A DNA stretch of 64,000 bases. Origin: Roseburia hominis. GTDB taxonomy: Bacteria > Bacillota > Clostridia > Lachnospirales > Lachnospiraceae. The translations under genes were made by a program, and so were the position numbers. The notes under the pieces are model-generated. The model ran no database searches, was not told the DNA's origin, and was given only the letters and a program-made list of their open reading frames with translations. The stretch covers positions 2,976,001-3,040,000 of the forward strand of contig CP159990.1 of NCBI GenBank assembly GCA_040702975.1, given 5' to 3'. Shown piece after piece: positions 1 through 8,845 of the stretch (the first letter of the stretch is position 1; every line of letters begins with the position of its first letter).

Positions 1-851
1 ACGCCAATAATCATACAGGTACGGGACATCGGCACCCTGGCCGCCTCTTTTCGGTCCAGATAGCTGATAATATGGTAGGATCCCACTTCCTTTTCTTCCA
101 CATAGGCTCCAAGCACCTCTTCCACTTCCTCCGGTCTGTCAGCTTCCATGATCTTCCTGATATCAAAACGGTCTGCCGAAGCGAAGATCACCGCTGCACT
201 GTCATTATACACCAGCATCTGTGCCCGGGAATAATACTGCCAAATCGTCGCAAATCTCTCCCCGTCAAAGGTCAGGATCATACAGCCGGCACTCTGCATG
301 GTATAGGGGTCGCGGATTTCCTTGAGGAAAGAAAAGCCTCCCGGCTCCGCCAGGTTGCCGCTCTCGATCCGTGCCCTGATTTCTTCCCCCGCATGCTCCC
401 GATAGAGCTCCCGTTTTCCGCTGTAAGCAGTGAGCTCGCCCTGGCCATAGCTAAAAAATGCCACACGCTTCAGATTCTTGTAGGTATCAAATATATCTTT
501 GACAAAGGTATCCATTCCTTTATATTCAATGTCACTGCTTTTCATATAGGCGTCCAGGCGATACTGCTGATACTGCTCCGCATCACAGTTCAGATAATGC
601 AGAAGATCGTCCAGCTCCGTATTCGATTTGTACAAATTCTCATGAATCACTCTGGCCGTATCCTGAACCCCCTCCAAATAGGCCACTGCCTCCTCGTTCA
701 TCAGCCTGGTATAATCCAGATTCTCCTCCAGGTAACGATTCTTCGTACTGGACAAAAAATAAAACACCAGCGCCGACACGACTCCTATGATAATGGACGT
801 ATAGATCAGCAGCAGTTTATTATATAATTGTTTAGAACTTCTGATTTCCAT
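1..851 (-). CDS. Sensor kinase N-terminal part (YesM/LytS-like), runs off the left edge
   Basis: An open minus-strand frame starts at ATG 849-851 behind a purine-rich stretch (GAGAGGGAAA) and is still open at base 3, giving 283 codons. The product begins MEIRSSKQLYNKLLL, followed by one hydrophobic segment (about residues 13-33) and then a soluble extracellular region. This N-terminal layout (short cytoplasmic tail, one TM, large sensor domain) is usual for YesM-type histidine kinases. The kinase part would lie outside the window, so the assignment rests on topology and on the neighbouring yesL-like gene, since YesL/YesM/YesN genes commonly sit next to carbohydrate loci. It probably responds to mannosides handled by the two mannosidases upstream. 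An extracellular-sensor chemoreceptor is a less likely alternative. Confidence 0.6.
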   Translation of the reverse strand, partial: MEIRSSKQLYNKLLLIYTSIIIGVVSALVFYFLSSTKNRYLEENLDYTRLMNEEAVAYLEGVQDTARVIHENLYKSNTELDDLLHYLNCDAEQYQQYRLDAYMKSSDIEYKGMDTFVKDIFDTYKNLKRVAFFSYGQGELTAYSGKRELYREHAGEEIRARIESGNLAEPGGFSFLKEIRDPYTMQSAGCMILTFDGERFATIWQYYSRAQMLVYNDSAAVIFASADRFDIRKIMEADRPEEVEEVLGAYVEEKEVGSYHIISYLDRKEAARVPMSRTCMIIG

Positions 852-904
852 ATCTTTTTATTTCCCTCTCCTCATTTAGATCCGCACCATTTTCAATTAC
901 CTCC

Positions 905-914
905 ATTATACCAA
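905..914 (-). promoter_or_regulatory. Extended -10 promoter for the sensor kinase
   Basis: On the minus strand TGGTATAAT is a TG-extended -10 box (TATAAT at 905-910) about 55 bases before the kinase start. No convincing -35 is present, which is normal for extended -10 promoters. It follows the terminator at 929-955, so the kinase is probably transcribed separately from yesL. Confidence 0.45.
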
Positions 915-928
915 AGGGAATGCAAAAA

Positions 929-955
929 TGGAATGCCGTGCCCAGCAGCATTCCA
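929..955 (-). terminator. Intrinsic terminator after the yesL-like gene
   Basis: Minus-strand stem TGGAATGC / GCATTCCA (929-936 and 948-955) is followed by TTTTT. It lies 17 bases after the yesL stop. Confidence 0.65.
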
Positions 956-972
956 CCCAAACACTATGTGAC

Positions 973-1638
973 TTATTCCTGTTCCAGACTTCTTAAGACA
1001 CCCTGGTTCATGAACATCACAAGAAATCCATAAATACTTCCCATAAAAAGTACAGTCGTCCCTGCGGCCAGTTCATATGCCATCAAAACGACCGCCAACG
1101 CCGCAATATTTCCGATGGTCGCGACCGGTCTTGCGATCAGAAGGGTCAACGCAGTCCGCACAATCTGCAAATTCTTCATCTCATACCGCGCGATCAGCAT
1201 ATAGAGGTTCGGCGTGATCAGCACCGATACAGCAAACAGGATCACGAACAGAATTTCCAGCGGCAGCACCGGAATCTGTAAGGAGAAAAATCTGATATTG
1301 GTCCAAAATACCAGTATGGCAAATAGCTGTCCGGCTGTCAGAAGGATCTTCTGCTTAAGATCCGAACAATATCCCTTCTTATAATCCCGCAGTACACGCC
1401 CCTCCGTCCCCCGGATCAGCCGGTTCATGGTGTAGAACACCGCGCCAAGCGCCGGGCCCATCGGAAGCAGGCTAAGCAGAAAAAGCGGGAGACATTCCCC
1501 GATCTGCTGTACCCCGACGAATAGCAAAAACAGCAGCACCGGAATATTGGAACCTATGAACAGCAGGTTCACTATAAAAAAATACCATACCTTTTCACAG
1601 AACCCCAATACTCTCTCTATGTTAAATAATTCGGACAT
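973..1638 (-). CDS. yesL: YesL family (DUF624) membrane protein
   Basis: The 221-residue protein has about five hydrophobic segments (near residues 18-42, 46-68, 100-118, 127-150, 165-205) separated by short basic loops, and the N-terminal half matches the YesL/DUF624 pattern. YesL proteins are poorly understood integral membrane proteins encoded beside carbohydrate ABC transporters, glycoside hydrolases and YesM/YesN two-component systems, as here. The start has a GGGAGG Shine-Dalgarno. It lies 124 bases downstream of the GH38 gene and may share its transcript; two perfect or near-perfect hairpins without T runs occupy that gap. The function is not known; family assignment is fairly sure. 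Confidence 0.75.
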   Translation of the reverse strand: MSELFNIERVLGFCEKVWYFFIVNLLFIGSNIPVLLFLLFVGVQQIGECLPLFLLSLLPMGPALGAVFYTMNRLIRGTEGRVLRDYKKGYCSDLKQKILLTAGQLFAILVFWTNIRFFSLQIPVLPLEILFVILFAVSVLITPNLYMLIARYEMKNLQIVRTALTLLIARPVATIGNIAALAVVLMAYELAAGTTVLFMGSIYGFLVMFMNQGVLRSLEQE

Positions 1639-1674
1639 TTTCGGAATCCTCCCTTTTCCTGTTCTTTCCTGCCC

Positions 1675-1751
1675 GGGCGAAGGCTTTAAGTTCCTTCGTC
1701 CGGACAGATTCGATTGCCATACATACCTAAGTGAAGGTCCGGCGGACCTTC
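1675..1751 (-). repeat. Two hairpins between the GH38 and yesL genes
   Basis: GAAGGTCC/GGACCTTC (1733-1740, 1744-1751, loop of 3) is a perfect inverted repeat, and GGACGAAGG/CCTTCGCCC (1675-1683, 1693-1701) is a second stem with one G-U type pair. Neither is followed by a T tract on the minus strand, so they look more like mRNA-stabilising or processing hairpins than strong terminators. Confidence 0.45.
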
Positions 1752-1762
1752 ATCCCGGCCAG

Positions 1763-4700
1763 CTATAATTCAATCAGAAGCGTCTTGATCTCATATGCGT
1801 GTAGCTCCATGGTAATCTCTTTCTTTTCAGAGAATGTGCTGATCGGACGTTCTCTCAAATCGCTCTCGGCCCATGCTTTGAAATCAAATCCGGTCTTCAT
1901 CGTCACGTTCTGTCTGGAACCTGCAAATTCATGGAATCGGATCACGATATACCTGCCGTCTTCCGATTTCTTCACTGCGTCCAGCTCCACCTGCTCGTTG
2001 TCAAATGTAAGGAAACTCTCATAAGCAAGAGTGCTCTTTCCTTTTACTGCCTGCATCGGCTCGTTCAGGGCAAATGCCTCCTGTACCACATTTCCTTCCA
2101 CAAAATCTCCGCCGTGCGGAAGCAGGGAATAGGTAAAGGCATGCATTCCCTGATCCTGCAGATGATCCGGCTGAAGCCCGGACTTCAAAAGCGTGATCCG
2201 CATCACGTTATCCTTGATATCGTGACCGTATTTGCAGTCATTTAAAATACTGACGCCATAATTTCTCTCCGACAGATCAGCCCATCTATGCGCAACCGTC
2301 TCGAATCTTGCCTGATCCCAGCTTGTGTTCCAGTGATTCGGCCGTCTCACATTGCCATACTGGACATCGAAGGTTCCATAGGTGGAACGAACGTCTACCG
2401 GGAAGGCCGCTTTCAGAAGCTGCTGGCGCTCATGGTAATCCACGTTGGTCCTGAAATCGATTCTCCGGTTGTTGCTGTACAGGACCAGATCCTGCCGGAT
2501 CAGGGAACTCATGTATTTCCATTCCATATGAATCGTCATCTGAAGCGCCCCCATCTGCGTCACCTCAAATGCGGTAAGCTCCGTGATCTCGCGCATTTTC
2601 TGCTGATAGAAAATGTCGATATCCCACGCGTCGTTGTCGATCGGTTTATCCTCAAACATCTGCAGCACGTTTGCCCGCTCCCCTTCCGGAAGTACATCGC
2701 GCTCAAACGTTTTATCGTAAAGTCTCGTAATCTGACCATAGTTGTTAAGGGCAATATGGTAGAACGGTGTGTCGATATCCTTTCCGTTCACCTCAAAAAC
2801 GGGATCGGCGAGTTCCGCCTCCAAAGGCTCAAAGTAGATCACCTTTGCCCCCATTTGCGGTACGTCTTTTACTTCTACATAGGTAACACCTTCTTCTGTC
2901 TGAGAGGTGAGGATATTGCCTTCCTCGTCCTTGTAGATTCCCGGCACATCATTTAAGATCTCCACATTCTGGTCCAGCCTCCAGGCCGATGCGTTAAATA
3001 CGGTGTAGGCATTTTCCTTTGCCTCGAGCACCGCTTTGTAAGCCTTTTCCTCTACTTCCTTTGCAATACATTCAATATATTCGTAATCTTTTCTGGAATC
3101 CTCATATACCTCATGGATCGAAGAACCCGGGATGATATCATGGAACTGGTCAGTCAGGATATGCTTCCAGCCTTTGGTCAGTTCCTCCTGTCTGGCCCTC
3201 TCAAGACTTCCTTCCTGCAGGGCTTCCATCACTGTCAGCCATTCTGTCCTGCGGTAGAGAAGCTCCATTTTCCGGTTCATGCGCTTGTTGTAACCCTGGC
3301 TGGTATACGTGCCTCTGTGGTATTCCAGGTACAATTCTCCGTCCCAGGTATGCACATACTGATCAGTATTTTTCACCGTTTCCTGCAGATTCCGGAAATA
3401 CTCTGCCGCTGTGGACGTTTTCAGATGCGGCAGTCCCGGAATCCTATCAATCCTCCTGCGGTATTCCAGCATATCACGGTTTACACCGCCGCCTCCGTCG
3501 CCAAAACCATAGGCAATCAGAAGTTCCTTATTCATCTGCTTTTCGCTGTATGCGTCCCAGGTTCCTTTGACCGTCTTCGGGAGCAGTTTTCCATTATAGG
3601 TATAGAACCACGACCCCGGCTCATTCCACGGCTCCGGCGCGGTGATAAAATGCGTCAGCACTTCGCTCCCGTCGATTCCCTTCCACTTGAACGTGTCATG
3701 CGGCATACGGTTATACTGGTTCCAGCTTATTTTCGTCGTCATGAAGGTGTCGATTCCGGCTTTTTTCAGAATCTGCGGCAGTGCCCACGAATAGCCGAAC
3801 ACGTCCGGCAGCCAGAGGTACTTTACGTCTTTGCCAAACTCATCTTTGATGAACTTGCTTCCGATCAGAATCTGCCTCGTCAGGGACTCACCGCTTGTCA
3901 GGTTGCAGTCAGCCTCCACCCACATCGCTCCGTCCACTTCCCAGCGTCCCTCTTTTACTTTCTCTTTGATCTTTGCGTAGATCTTTGGGAACTCTTCCTT
4001 CATATATTCGTAAATCTGCGGCTGTGTCTGAAGGAAAATGTATTCCGGGTACATTTCCATCAGGCGAAGGACCGTCGAGAAGGAACGGGATCCTTTCTCC
4101 TTCGTATGTTTCAGCCTCCAAAGCCACGCCATATCAATATGTGTATGACCCACGCAGCGGATATTTATCATAGAATCCTTGTGCATTCCGTCAATCTTCT
4201 CATTCAGGAACTCGTCCGCCTGATATACGGATTCATAGAATTCTTCACTTCCCGGATAGGACCAGTCGATCAGATGGCAAGCACCATCCAGTGCTTTTCT
4301 GAGTTCATGCTGGATCGGATCAAACTCGTCCAGTTCCCTGATCGTCTGCCATACCATAGATGCCATATAGTAAAAATCATCTGTTTTTTCATCCAGCCAC
4401 GCAAGATCCGCACGGGCGATCCGATGCTCCTGCGCTGTCGGAACTCCGCCGCCTTCCAGACCTGACCAGAGACGGAAGGTCACATCTGCCGTCGTGCCGC
4501 AGAGCGCATCGTTAAAGAACACCTCTTTGTGATTCGCATCTACTGCCTGATACATCTCGCCATTTAAATAGACCATGGACTCAAATCCCGCATTATTTCC
4601 CGCTCCGGTATTTCCATAATCAAAAACTCCCACCACTTTTCTGCCCTTCCACTGGGAGGGAATCTCAATATCCTTGTGCATCCACAGGTACAGATCGCGT

Positions 4701-4882
4701 CCTTTCCATGTATCCTGCACTCTCAAAGTGTCCCAGCCTTCAAAAGAAGTCGGGAGCACCGGATTTACTACGCCCTGCGTATCTTCCTGCACAGCAAATT
4801 CGTTCAGGGCGATGATGTCTCTGTATCTGTATTTTTCCAGTTCAGTAATCCGCCGTTCTAATTTTCTGTCCGTTAAAAACAT
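1763..4882 (-). CDS. GH38 alpha-mannosidase
   Basis: The 1039-residue protein has GH38 architecture: an N-terminal beta domain (about 1-235), the catalytic barrel (about 240-510), a helical bundle, then beta-sandwich domains. The zinc-binding motif HTHIDMAWLW places H246, H248 and D250, and LWLPDVFGYS gives the probable nucleophile D360. There is no signal peptide, so it is cytoplasmic and should trim imported alpha-mannosides. It has its own AGGAGG Shine-Dalgarno and a probable promoter at 4950-4978. Its length fits the bacterial family (about 850-1050). Together with the upstream GH125 enzyme it forms a small alpha-mannan or N-glycan oligosaccharide utilisation set. Exact linkage preference (alpha-1,2/1,3/1,6) cannot be read from the sequence. 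Confidence 0.92.
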   Translation of the reverse strand: MFLTDRKLERRITELEKYRYRDIIALNEFAVQEDTQGVVNPVLPTSFEGWDTLRVQDTWKGRDLYLWMHKDIEIPSQWKGRKVVGVFDYGNTGAGNNAGFESMVYLNGEMYQAVDANHKEVFFNDALCGTTADVTFRLWSGLEGGGVPTAQEHRIARADLAWLDEKTDDFYYMASMVWQTIRELDEFDPIQHELRKALDGACHLIDWSYPGSEEFYESVYQADEFLNEKIDGMHKDSMINIRCVGHTHIDMAWLWRLKHTKEKGSRSFSTVLRLMEMYPEYIFLQTQPQIYEYMKEEFPKIYAKIKEKVKEGRWEVDGAMWVEADCNLTSGESLTRQILIGSKFIKDEFGKDVKYLWLPDVFGYSWALPQILKKAGIDTFMTTKISWNQYNRMPHDTFKWKGIDGSEVLTHFITAPEPWNEPGSWFYTYNGKLLPKTVKGTWDAYSEKQMNKELLIAYGFGDGGGGVNRDMLEYRRRIDRIPGLPHLKTSTAAEYFRNLQETVKNTDQYVHTWDGELYLEYHRGTYTSQGYNKRMNRKMELLYRRTEWLTVMEALQEGSLERARQEELTKGWKHILTDQFHDIIPGSSIHEVYEDSRKDYEYIECIAKEVEEKAYKAVLEAKENAYTVFNASAWRLDQNVEILNDVPGIYKDEEGNILTSQTEEGVTYVEVKDVPQMGAKVIYFEPLEAELADPVFEVNGKDIDTPFYHIALNNYGQITRLYDKTFERDVLPEGERANVLQMFEDKPIDNDAWDIDIFYQQKMREITELTAFEVTQMGALQMTIHMEWKYMSSLIRQDLVLYSNNRRIDFRTNVDYHERQQLLKAAFPVDVRSTYGTFDVQYGNVRRPNHWNTSWDQARFETVAHRWADLSERNYGVSILNDCKYGHDIKDNVMRITLLKSGLQPDHLQDQGMHAFTYSLLPHGGDFVEGNVVQEAFALNEPMQAVKGKSTLAYESFLTFDNEQVELDAVKKSEDGRYIVIRFHEFAGSRQNVTMKTGFDFKAWAESDLRERPISTFSEKKEITMELHAYEIKTLLIEL

Positions 4883-4949
4883 AGTATCCTCCTACGATAT
4901 TCACCTGATCATTACGGGACATCCCCTTTTTTACTGGTGTACTGATTTT

Positions 4950-4978
4950 ATCGTACTACGCAGGGAATTTTATCTCAA
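4950..4978 (-). promoter_or_regulatory. Sigma-A-type promoter for the GH38 gene
   Basis: Minus-strand TTGAGA (4973-4978), 17-base spacer, TACGAT (4950-4955), about 70 bases before the GH38 start. Confidence 0.5.
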
Positions 4979-5084
4979 TTCAGAGAATTCTATATTTGAT
5001 GGAAAAATTTTAGGAAATGTATTGTTTCCATATGACCGGTATAGAAAAGGATTTCACTCGCAGAACTATTGTGAAATAGAAAAA

Positions 5085-5129
5085 CGGCTATCGGATTCTG
5101 AGGCCTTTACCTCAAAATCCGATAGCCGC
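5085..5129 (-). terminator. Terminator overlapping the end of the GH125 gene
   Basis: The minus-strand stem CGGCTATCGGATT (5117-5129) pairs with AATCCGATAGCCG (5085-5097) and is followed by TTTTTC. The upstream arm is made of the last sense codons, so the stop codon at 5107-5109 lies in the loop region of the hairpin. Confidence 0.75.
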
Positions 5130-6399
5130 AGTAGTCAAGTACAAGTTCACTGAACATTGCATTCGCCCACGAAAACCATTCTCTTGTATACTGTTCCGGG
5201 TCATCCACATGAAATCCTTCATGCATCAGGCCTTTTCCCCCATCAGTCCTGGAAAGGATGTGCAGAACTGCCTCCTTCTCTTCCGGCGTCCTGGCAGTCA
5301 GCCCCTCCATGGCAAGAGCGATATGCCACACATATTTCACCGGAGTATGAGGGCTTCCGATCCCCGCCGCGCACCTACCCTCATAGTAATAGGGATTTGC
5401 CTCACTTAGAATGAGCCTCCTTGTATTCCTTGCAACCTCCGGATTCTTCCCCCAGTATCCGAGATACTCCATAGAAAGAAGGCTCGGCACATTTGCATCG
5501 TCCATCAGGTTATACTGTCCATAGCCGTCCGTCTCATAAGCATAGACCTCTCCAAAGCCTTCCTTCCTCGTGATACCATAGGTTTCGATCCCCTCATAGA
5601 TTTCTTCCTTTAATTTCCCGGCCTCCGCTTTCAGCATCTCATCTCTTAGCACGACTTCCGCAATTTCTTCCAAATATCCCAGCGCCACGACCGCAAACAT
5701 ATTGGAGGGTACAAGGTAGCCATAAGTACATGCATCATCACTGGGACGAAATCCCGACCAGGTCATTCCGATTCCGGATCTGACAAGCGCGCCCCTTCCT
5801 CCTCTGGATAAGGTATCGGTATAATACGTGTTCTTTCTCACGAAACGGTACGCCGACTCTTCCTCGTGGTACTGCTCCGTCCGAAACACTTGCAGGATTT
5901 TTGGCACTCCTCTCCGGAAGCTGGTGTCAAACTGGTCTGTACGCCCGGTGTTTTTCCAAAGCAGATAGGCAAACTGAATCGGATAACAAAGGGAATCGAT
6001 CTCATATTTCCGCTCCCAGACCCAGTCATTCCTTTCCGTTTCATCCTTTTCCCAGCAGTTTCCACTTGCCTCCTCGTTAAATGCATTTGCATAGGGGTCA
6101 ATGTTTATATACAGGAACTGCCGTTTTACCAGACCGACCAGGAGGTCCGCAACCTCCTCTTCTTCCCTCGCCGCTATCAGGTAGGGCCGAAGCTGGGCGA
6201 CCGAATCACGCAGCCACATGGCGGGAATATCCCCGGTGATCACGTATGTGGTTCCATCTTTTGGCCGCCTCACCGTCGTATTTAAGGTATTCGTAAAACA
6301 ATTCCGGAACATCTTATACAGCCTTAGGTCCCCCTTCAGCTTCTCCTTTACGTCCTGCAAAATCCGCTCTATGGAAGGATATAATACGTTCTTTTCCAT
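5107..6399 (-). CDS. GH125 exo-alpha-1,6-mannosidase
   Basis: The start is placed at 6399 (MEKNVLYPSIERIL) because GAGGAG lies seven bases upstream; this gives 430 residues, the usual length. The family signature TYVITGDIPAMWLRDS (about residues 45-60) followed by a helical (alpha/alpha)6-type sequence is characteristic of GH125 (formerly DUF1237). Known members, such as those of Clostridium perfringens and Streptococcus pneumoniae, release mannose from alpha-1,6-mannosides. There is no signal peptide. It precedes the GH38 gene on the same strand, but the terminator at its stop codon and a separate GH38 promoter indicate the two are partly independent transcription units serving one pathway. 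Confidence 0.92.
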   Translation of the reverse strand: MEKNVLYPSIERILQDVKEKLKGDLRLYKMFRNCFTNTLNTTVRRPKDGTTYVITGDIPAMWLRDSVAQLRPYLIAAREEEEVADLLVGLVKRQFLYINIDPYANAFNEEASGNCWEKDETERNDWVWERKYEIDSLCYPIQFAYLLWKNTGRTDQFDTSFRRGVPKILQVFRTEQYHEEESAYRFVRKNTYYTDTLSRGGRGALVRSGIGMTWSGFRPSDDACTYGYLVPSNMFAVVALGYLEEIAEVVLRDEMLKAEAGKLKEEIYEGIETYGITRKEGFGEVYAYETDGYGQYNLMDDANVPSLLSMEYLGYWGKNPEVARNTRRLILSEANPYYYEGRCAAGIGSPHTPVKYVWHIALAMEGLTARTPEEKEAVLHILSRTDGGKGLMHEGFHVDDPEQYTREWFSWANAMFSELVLDYCGYRILR

Positions 6400-6437
6400 T
6401 TTTCTTCTCCTCGTCACTTGTAAATGATACTGACTGG

Positions 6438-6466
6438 ATTTTAGCATCTGCACATGAGGAATACAA
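6438..6466 (-). promoter_or_regulatory. Promoter for the GH125 gene
   Basis: Minus-strand TTGTAT (6461-6466), 17-base spacer, TAAAAT (6438-6443) with a TG extension, 39 bases before the chosen start. The rest of 6467-6601 shows no gene. Confidence 0.5.
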
Positions 6467-6601
6467 GGGTGGCAAAAAGATGTAGAGAATATGTCCTTTA
6501 GAACTAGAATATTTACAGACAGCGTCGGCGGACTTCCGGCGGGGATTTCCCTTCATCCCGAAATAAAGTTTTAACCATGCCGTTACGTCTCCCCGACTCA
6601 G

Positions 6602-7249
6602 CTATTTATTTTCGCCGTTGCAACGATTATAATCCCGCCAGAACTCATCCGCTGTGTTCAGCAAATGTAAGACCATATACTGGCTGGCCTGGTCAGCCTC
6701 TTTTCGCTCAATGCAGGAAATAATCCGTTCCCATTCATTAATACTTGCCAGTCTTCTCTCTTCCGAGACCGAGGTCTTTGATGTAATACGGAGAATATTT
6801 GCCATCATATTATCCAGCAGGTTTACGACTATCGCATTTTTGGTCTTTTCTTTTATTACCGTATGATTGTCCAGTTCGCGATAACCGTATTCCTCATGCT
6901 CGGCCACCCTCATCCGCTGGGTATTATATTTCATTCGTTCGATATCGGACGCCGTCATTTCATTCATATTCCAGATCAATATCTGGGGCTCGACCATGAG
7001 CCGGACCTGGAAGGACTCCTCAATCGTCTTCTTGTCAATGGGCGCAACATAGGTTCCTGATTTTGCTTTAACGTAAAGCCAGTTTTCTTTCTTCAGACGA
7101 TCAATAACAATCCTGACGGCAGGACGCGTCACATTATATGCTTCGCAAATCTCACGTTCGCTGATCCGCGTGTTTTCCGCCAGTTCACCAGATAATATTT
7201 TATCCTTTATTTCCTGTTCAATCTGTTCTTCTATACTTTGATATTCCAT
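6602..7249 (-). CDS. GntR-family regulator, FCD subfamily
   Basis: The 215-residue protein has an N-terminal winged helix (about 10-70; ISEREICEAYNVTRPAVRIV is the recognition region) and an all-helical FCD ligand domain (about 80-205). GGGGGA precedes the start. FCD regulators sense small organic or amino acids, often with a bound metal. It sits directly downstream of the reductase/carrier operon, on the same strand, behind that operon's terminator, with its own promoter. The operator-like sequence over its -10 box is repeated almost exactly over the -10 box of the reductase operon, so it very probably represses both and is released by the reductase substrate. The ligand is unknown. Confidence 0.85.
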   Translation of the reverse strand: MEYQSIEEQIEQEIKDKILSGELAENTRISEREICEAYNVTRPAVRIVIDRLKKENWLYVKAKSGTYVAPIDKKTIEESFQVRLMVEPQILIWNMNEMTASDIERMKYNTQRMRVAEHEEYGYRELDNHTVIKEKTKNAIVVNLLDNMMANILRITSKTSVSEERRLASINEWERIISCIERKEADQASQYMVLHLLNTADEFWRDYNRCNGENK

Positions 7250-7326
7250 GATTTCCCCCTTAAATGCGTTACAATTCTTTTCAAATGGCCCTAGGAATCC
7301 GAACCATTCCCATTTTCGTATCTTAA

Positions 7327-7358
7327 TCTAGAATACCATCAAAAAACAGGCTTTACAA
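7327..7358 (-). promoter_or_regulatory. Promoter and operator of the GntR gene
   Basis: Minus-strand TTGTAA (7353-7358), 17-base spacer, TATTCT (7330-7335). The -10 is embedded in TGGTATTCTAGA (7327-7338), which matches TGGTATACTAGA at the reductase operon promoter in 11 of 12 positions. This supports autoregulation. Confidence 0.6.
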
Positions 7359-7368
7359 CTAAAAATTC

Positions 7369-7393
7369 GGCTCCGGCAAAATCTGCCGGAGCC
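7369..7393 (-). terminator. Terminator of the reductase/carrier operon
   Basis: Perfect 10-bp stem GGCTCCGGCA / TGCCGGAGCC with a 5-base loop, followed on the minus strand by a T-rich tract (GAATTTTTAG), nine bases after the last stop codon. Confidence 0.85.
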
Positions 7394-7402
7394 CCAAATC
7401 CA

Positions 7403-8833
7403 TCAATCTGCTTGTTCCTTCCTCTTCGTCTGATACATCCCAATCCCGACTGCCGCCAGGAGCAGCGCCATGATCGGATTCCCGTAAGTATTCAAACTGT
7501 AAAGCGCATATCCGTTCGTCCCAAAGACTTCCACCCCCAGAGTCGCGACATAAAACGCCCCTGCTGCGCTCCACGGAACCAGCGGCAGCAACATCGTTCC
7601 GGAATCCTCAAGTGTCCTGGAAAGGACAAATGGCGGCATCCCTTTCTTTTTAAACTCCTCTGTAAACATTTCTCCGGTAATGATAAATGCCGGATAGGAT
7701 GAGCCTGCACATGCCGCAACCAGGAAATTAATGAGCAGTGCACTTCCCACCAGGGATACTCTTGTTTTGCATCGTCTTAGCAGTGGCCTTGCCGCAGTCG
7801 ACAAGAATCCCGCTTTATCAATAATCGCCGCATACGCATAGCCGCAATAGACGACAATTACAATACCGGCCATGGACTTCATCCCGCCTCTATTCAGCAG
7901 GGACATGATCGATTCTGCAACCTGGCCATCATAGACCGCTGATATAGAAAACCCATTTACACATCCATCGATTCCGGCTGCAACATCAAACCCCTGGACC
8001 ACCCCGCCGAGGAACAACGCCGCCGCAGATGAGACGATCATGACCGGAACCGTAGGCATTTTCAAAAACGCACCTAAAAAGAGAATCACAAACGGCACAA
8101 GTAATACCAGATTCCAATGGTAGATTTTATCAAGTGAATCTATCATTTCCGCCGCCAGAGCCGGCATGGTGTCAGCCGCGACAGAAAGTGTCCGGCCACT
8201 GATTCCGAATAACAGCAGCGAGAGGAGGCTTGCCGGCACCGTCGTCCACAGCATGGATTTGATATGGCTGTATATATCCGTGCCACAGCACATCGGAGCC
8301 AGATTTGTCGTTTCGGACAGCGGCGACAGTTTGTCCCCCACCAGCGCGCCGCATATGACCGCCGCCGCAGTGATATTCAGCGGAACTCCAAAGCCTGCTG
8401 CCACGCCCATCATCGCCACGCCTCCGGTTGCCGCCGACCCCCATGAGGTTCCTGTCACAGTCGAAAGTATTGCACAGACCAGAAAGCTGCATACATAGAT
8501 GTAATGAGGATGCAATAATTTTAACCCATAATATATGACCATTGGTATCGAGCCGCTGAATATGAAAGAAGCAATCACGATCCCGATCATCCAGATGATT
8601 AATACCGCCGGAGTGGCCTTCATCAGTTTCTCGCAAATCGCATTTTCCATATCCTGATAGGAATAGCCTAACCGTTTTGCAGCCACGCCCGCTACGACAG
8701 CAGACAAGATCATTAAGATCTCAATACGCACATGGAAAACGATATATCCGACCGCAACTATAACTGCCATCTGCGCAACTGCAAACAATGCCTCCCCAAA
8801 TCGTGGTTCTCTTTTCCGCGCATCCTTCATCAT
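7403..8833 (-). CDS. NhaC-family carrier (second of two)
   Basis: The 476-residue protein is almost entirely membrane-embedded, with about 11-12 hydrophobic segments. The conserved NhaC-family stretch GTSWGSAATGGVAMMGVA, the GDKLSPLSETTNLAP loop and the late DSGTMLLPLVPWSAAGAF segment are present. NhaC members include Na+/H+ antiporters and, importantly, organic-acid antiporters such as the malate/lactate carrier MleN. It is the last gene of the operon, 12 bases after the paralogue upstream, so its likely job is uptake or exchange of the reductase substrate or product rather than pH homeostasis. That role is inferred from context only. Confidence 0.85.
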   Translation of the reverse strand: MMKDARKREPRFGEALFAVAQMAVIVAVGYIVFHVRIEILMILSAVVAGVAAKRLGYSYQDMENAICEKLMKATPAVLIIWMIGIVIASFIFSGSIPMVIYYGLKLLHPHYIYVCSFLVCAILSTVTGTSWGSAATGGVAMMGVAAGFGVPLNITAAAVICGALVGDKLSPLSETTNLAPMCCGTDIYSHIKSMLWTTVPASLLSLLLFGISGRTLSVAADTMPALAAEMIDSLDKIYHWNLVLLVPFVILFLGAFLKMPTVPVMIVSSAAALFLGGVVQGFDVAAGIDGCVNGFSISAVYDGQVAESIMSLLNRGGMKSMAGIVIVVYCGYAYAAIIDKAGFLSTAARPLLRRCKTRVSLVGSALLINFLVAACAGSSYPAFIITGEMFTEEFKKKGMPPFVLSRTLEDSGTMLLPLVPWSAAGAFYVATLGVEVFGTNGYALYSLNTYGNPIMALLLAAVGIGMYQTKRKEQAD

Positions 8834-8845
8834 ACACCACCCTCT

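Noticed and set aside
3113..4465. Long plus-strand open frame opposite the GH38 gene
   Set aside because: Its reverse complement is the well-conserved GH38 catalytic region; no ribosome binding site or domain.
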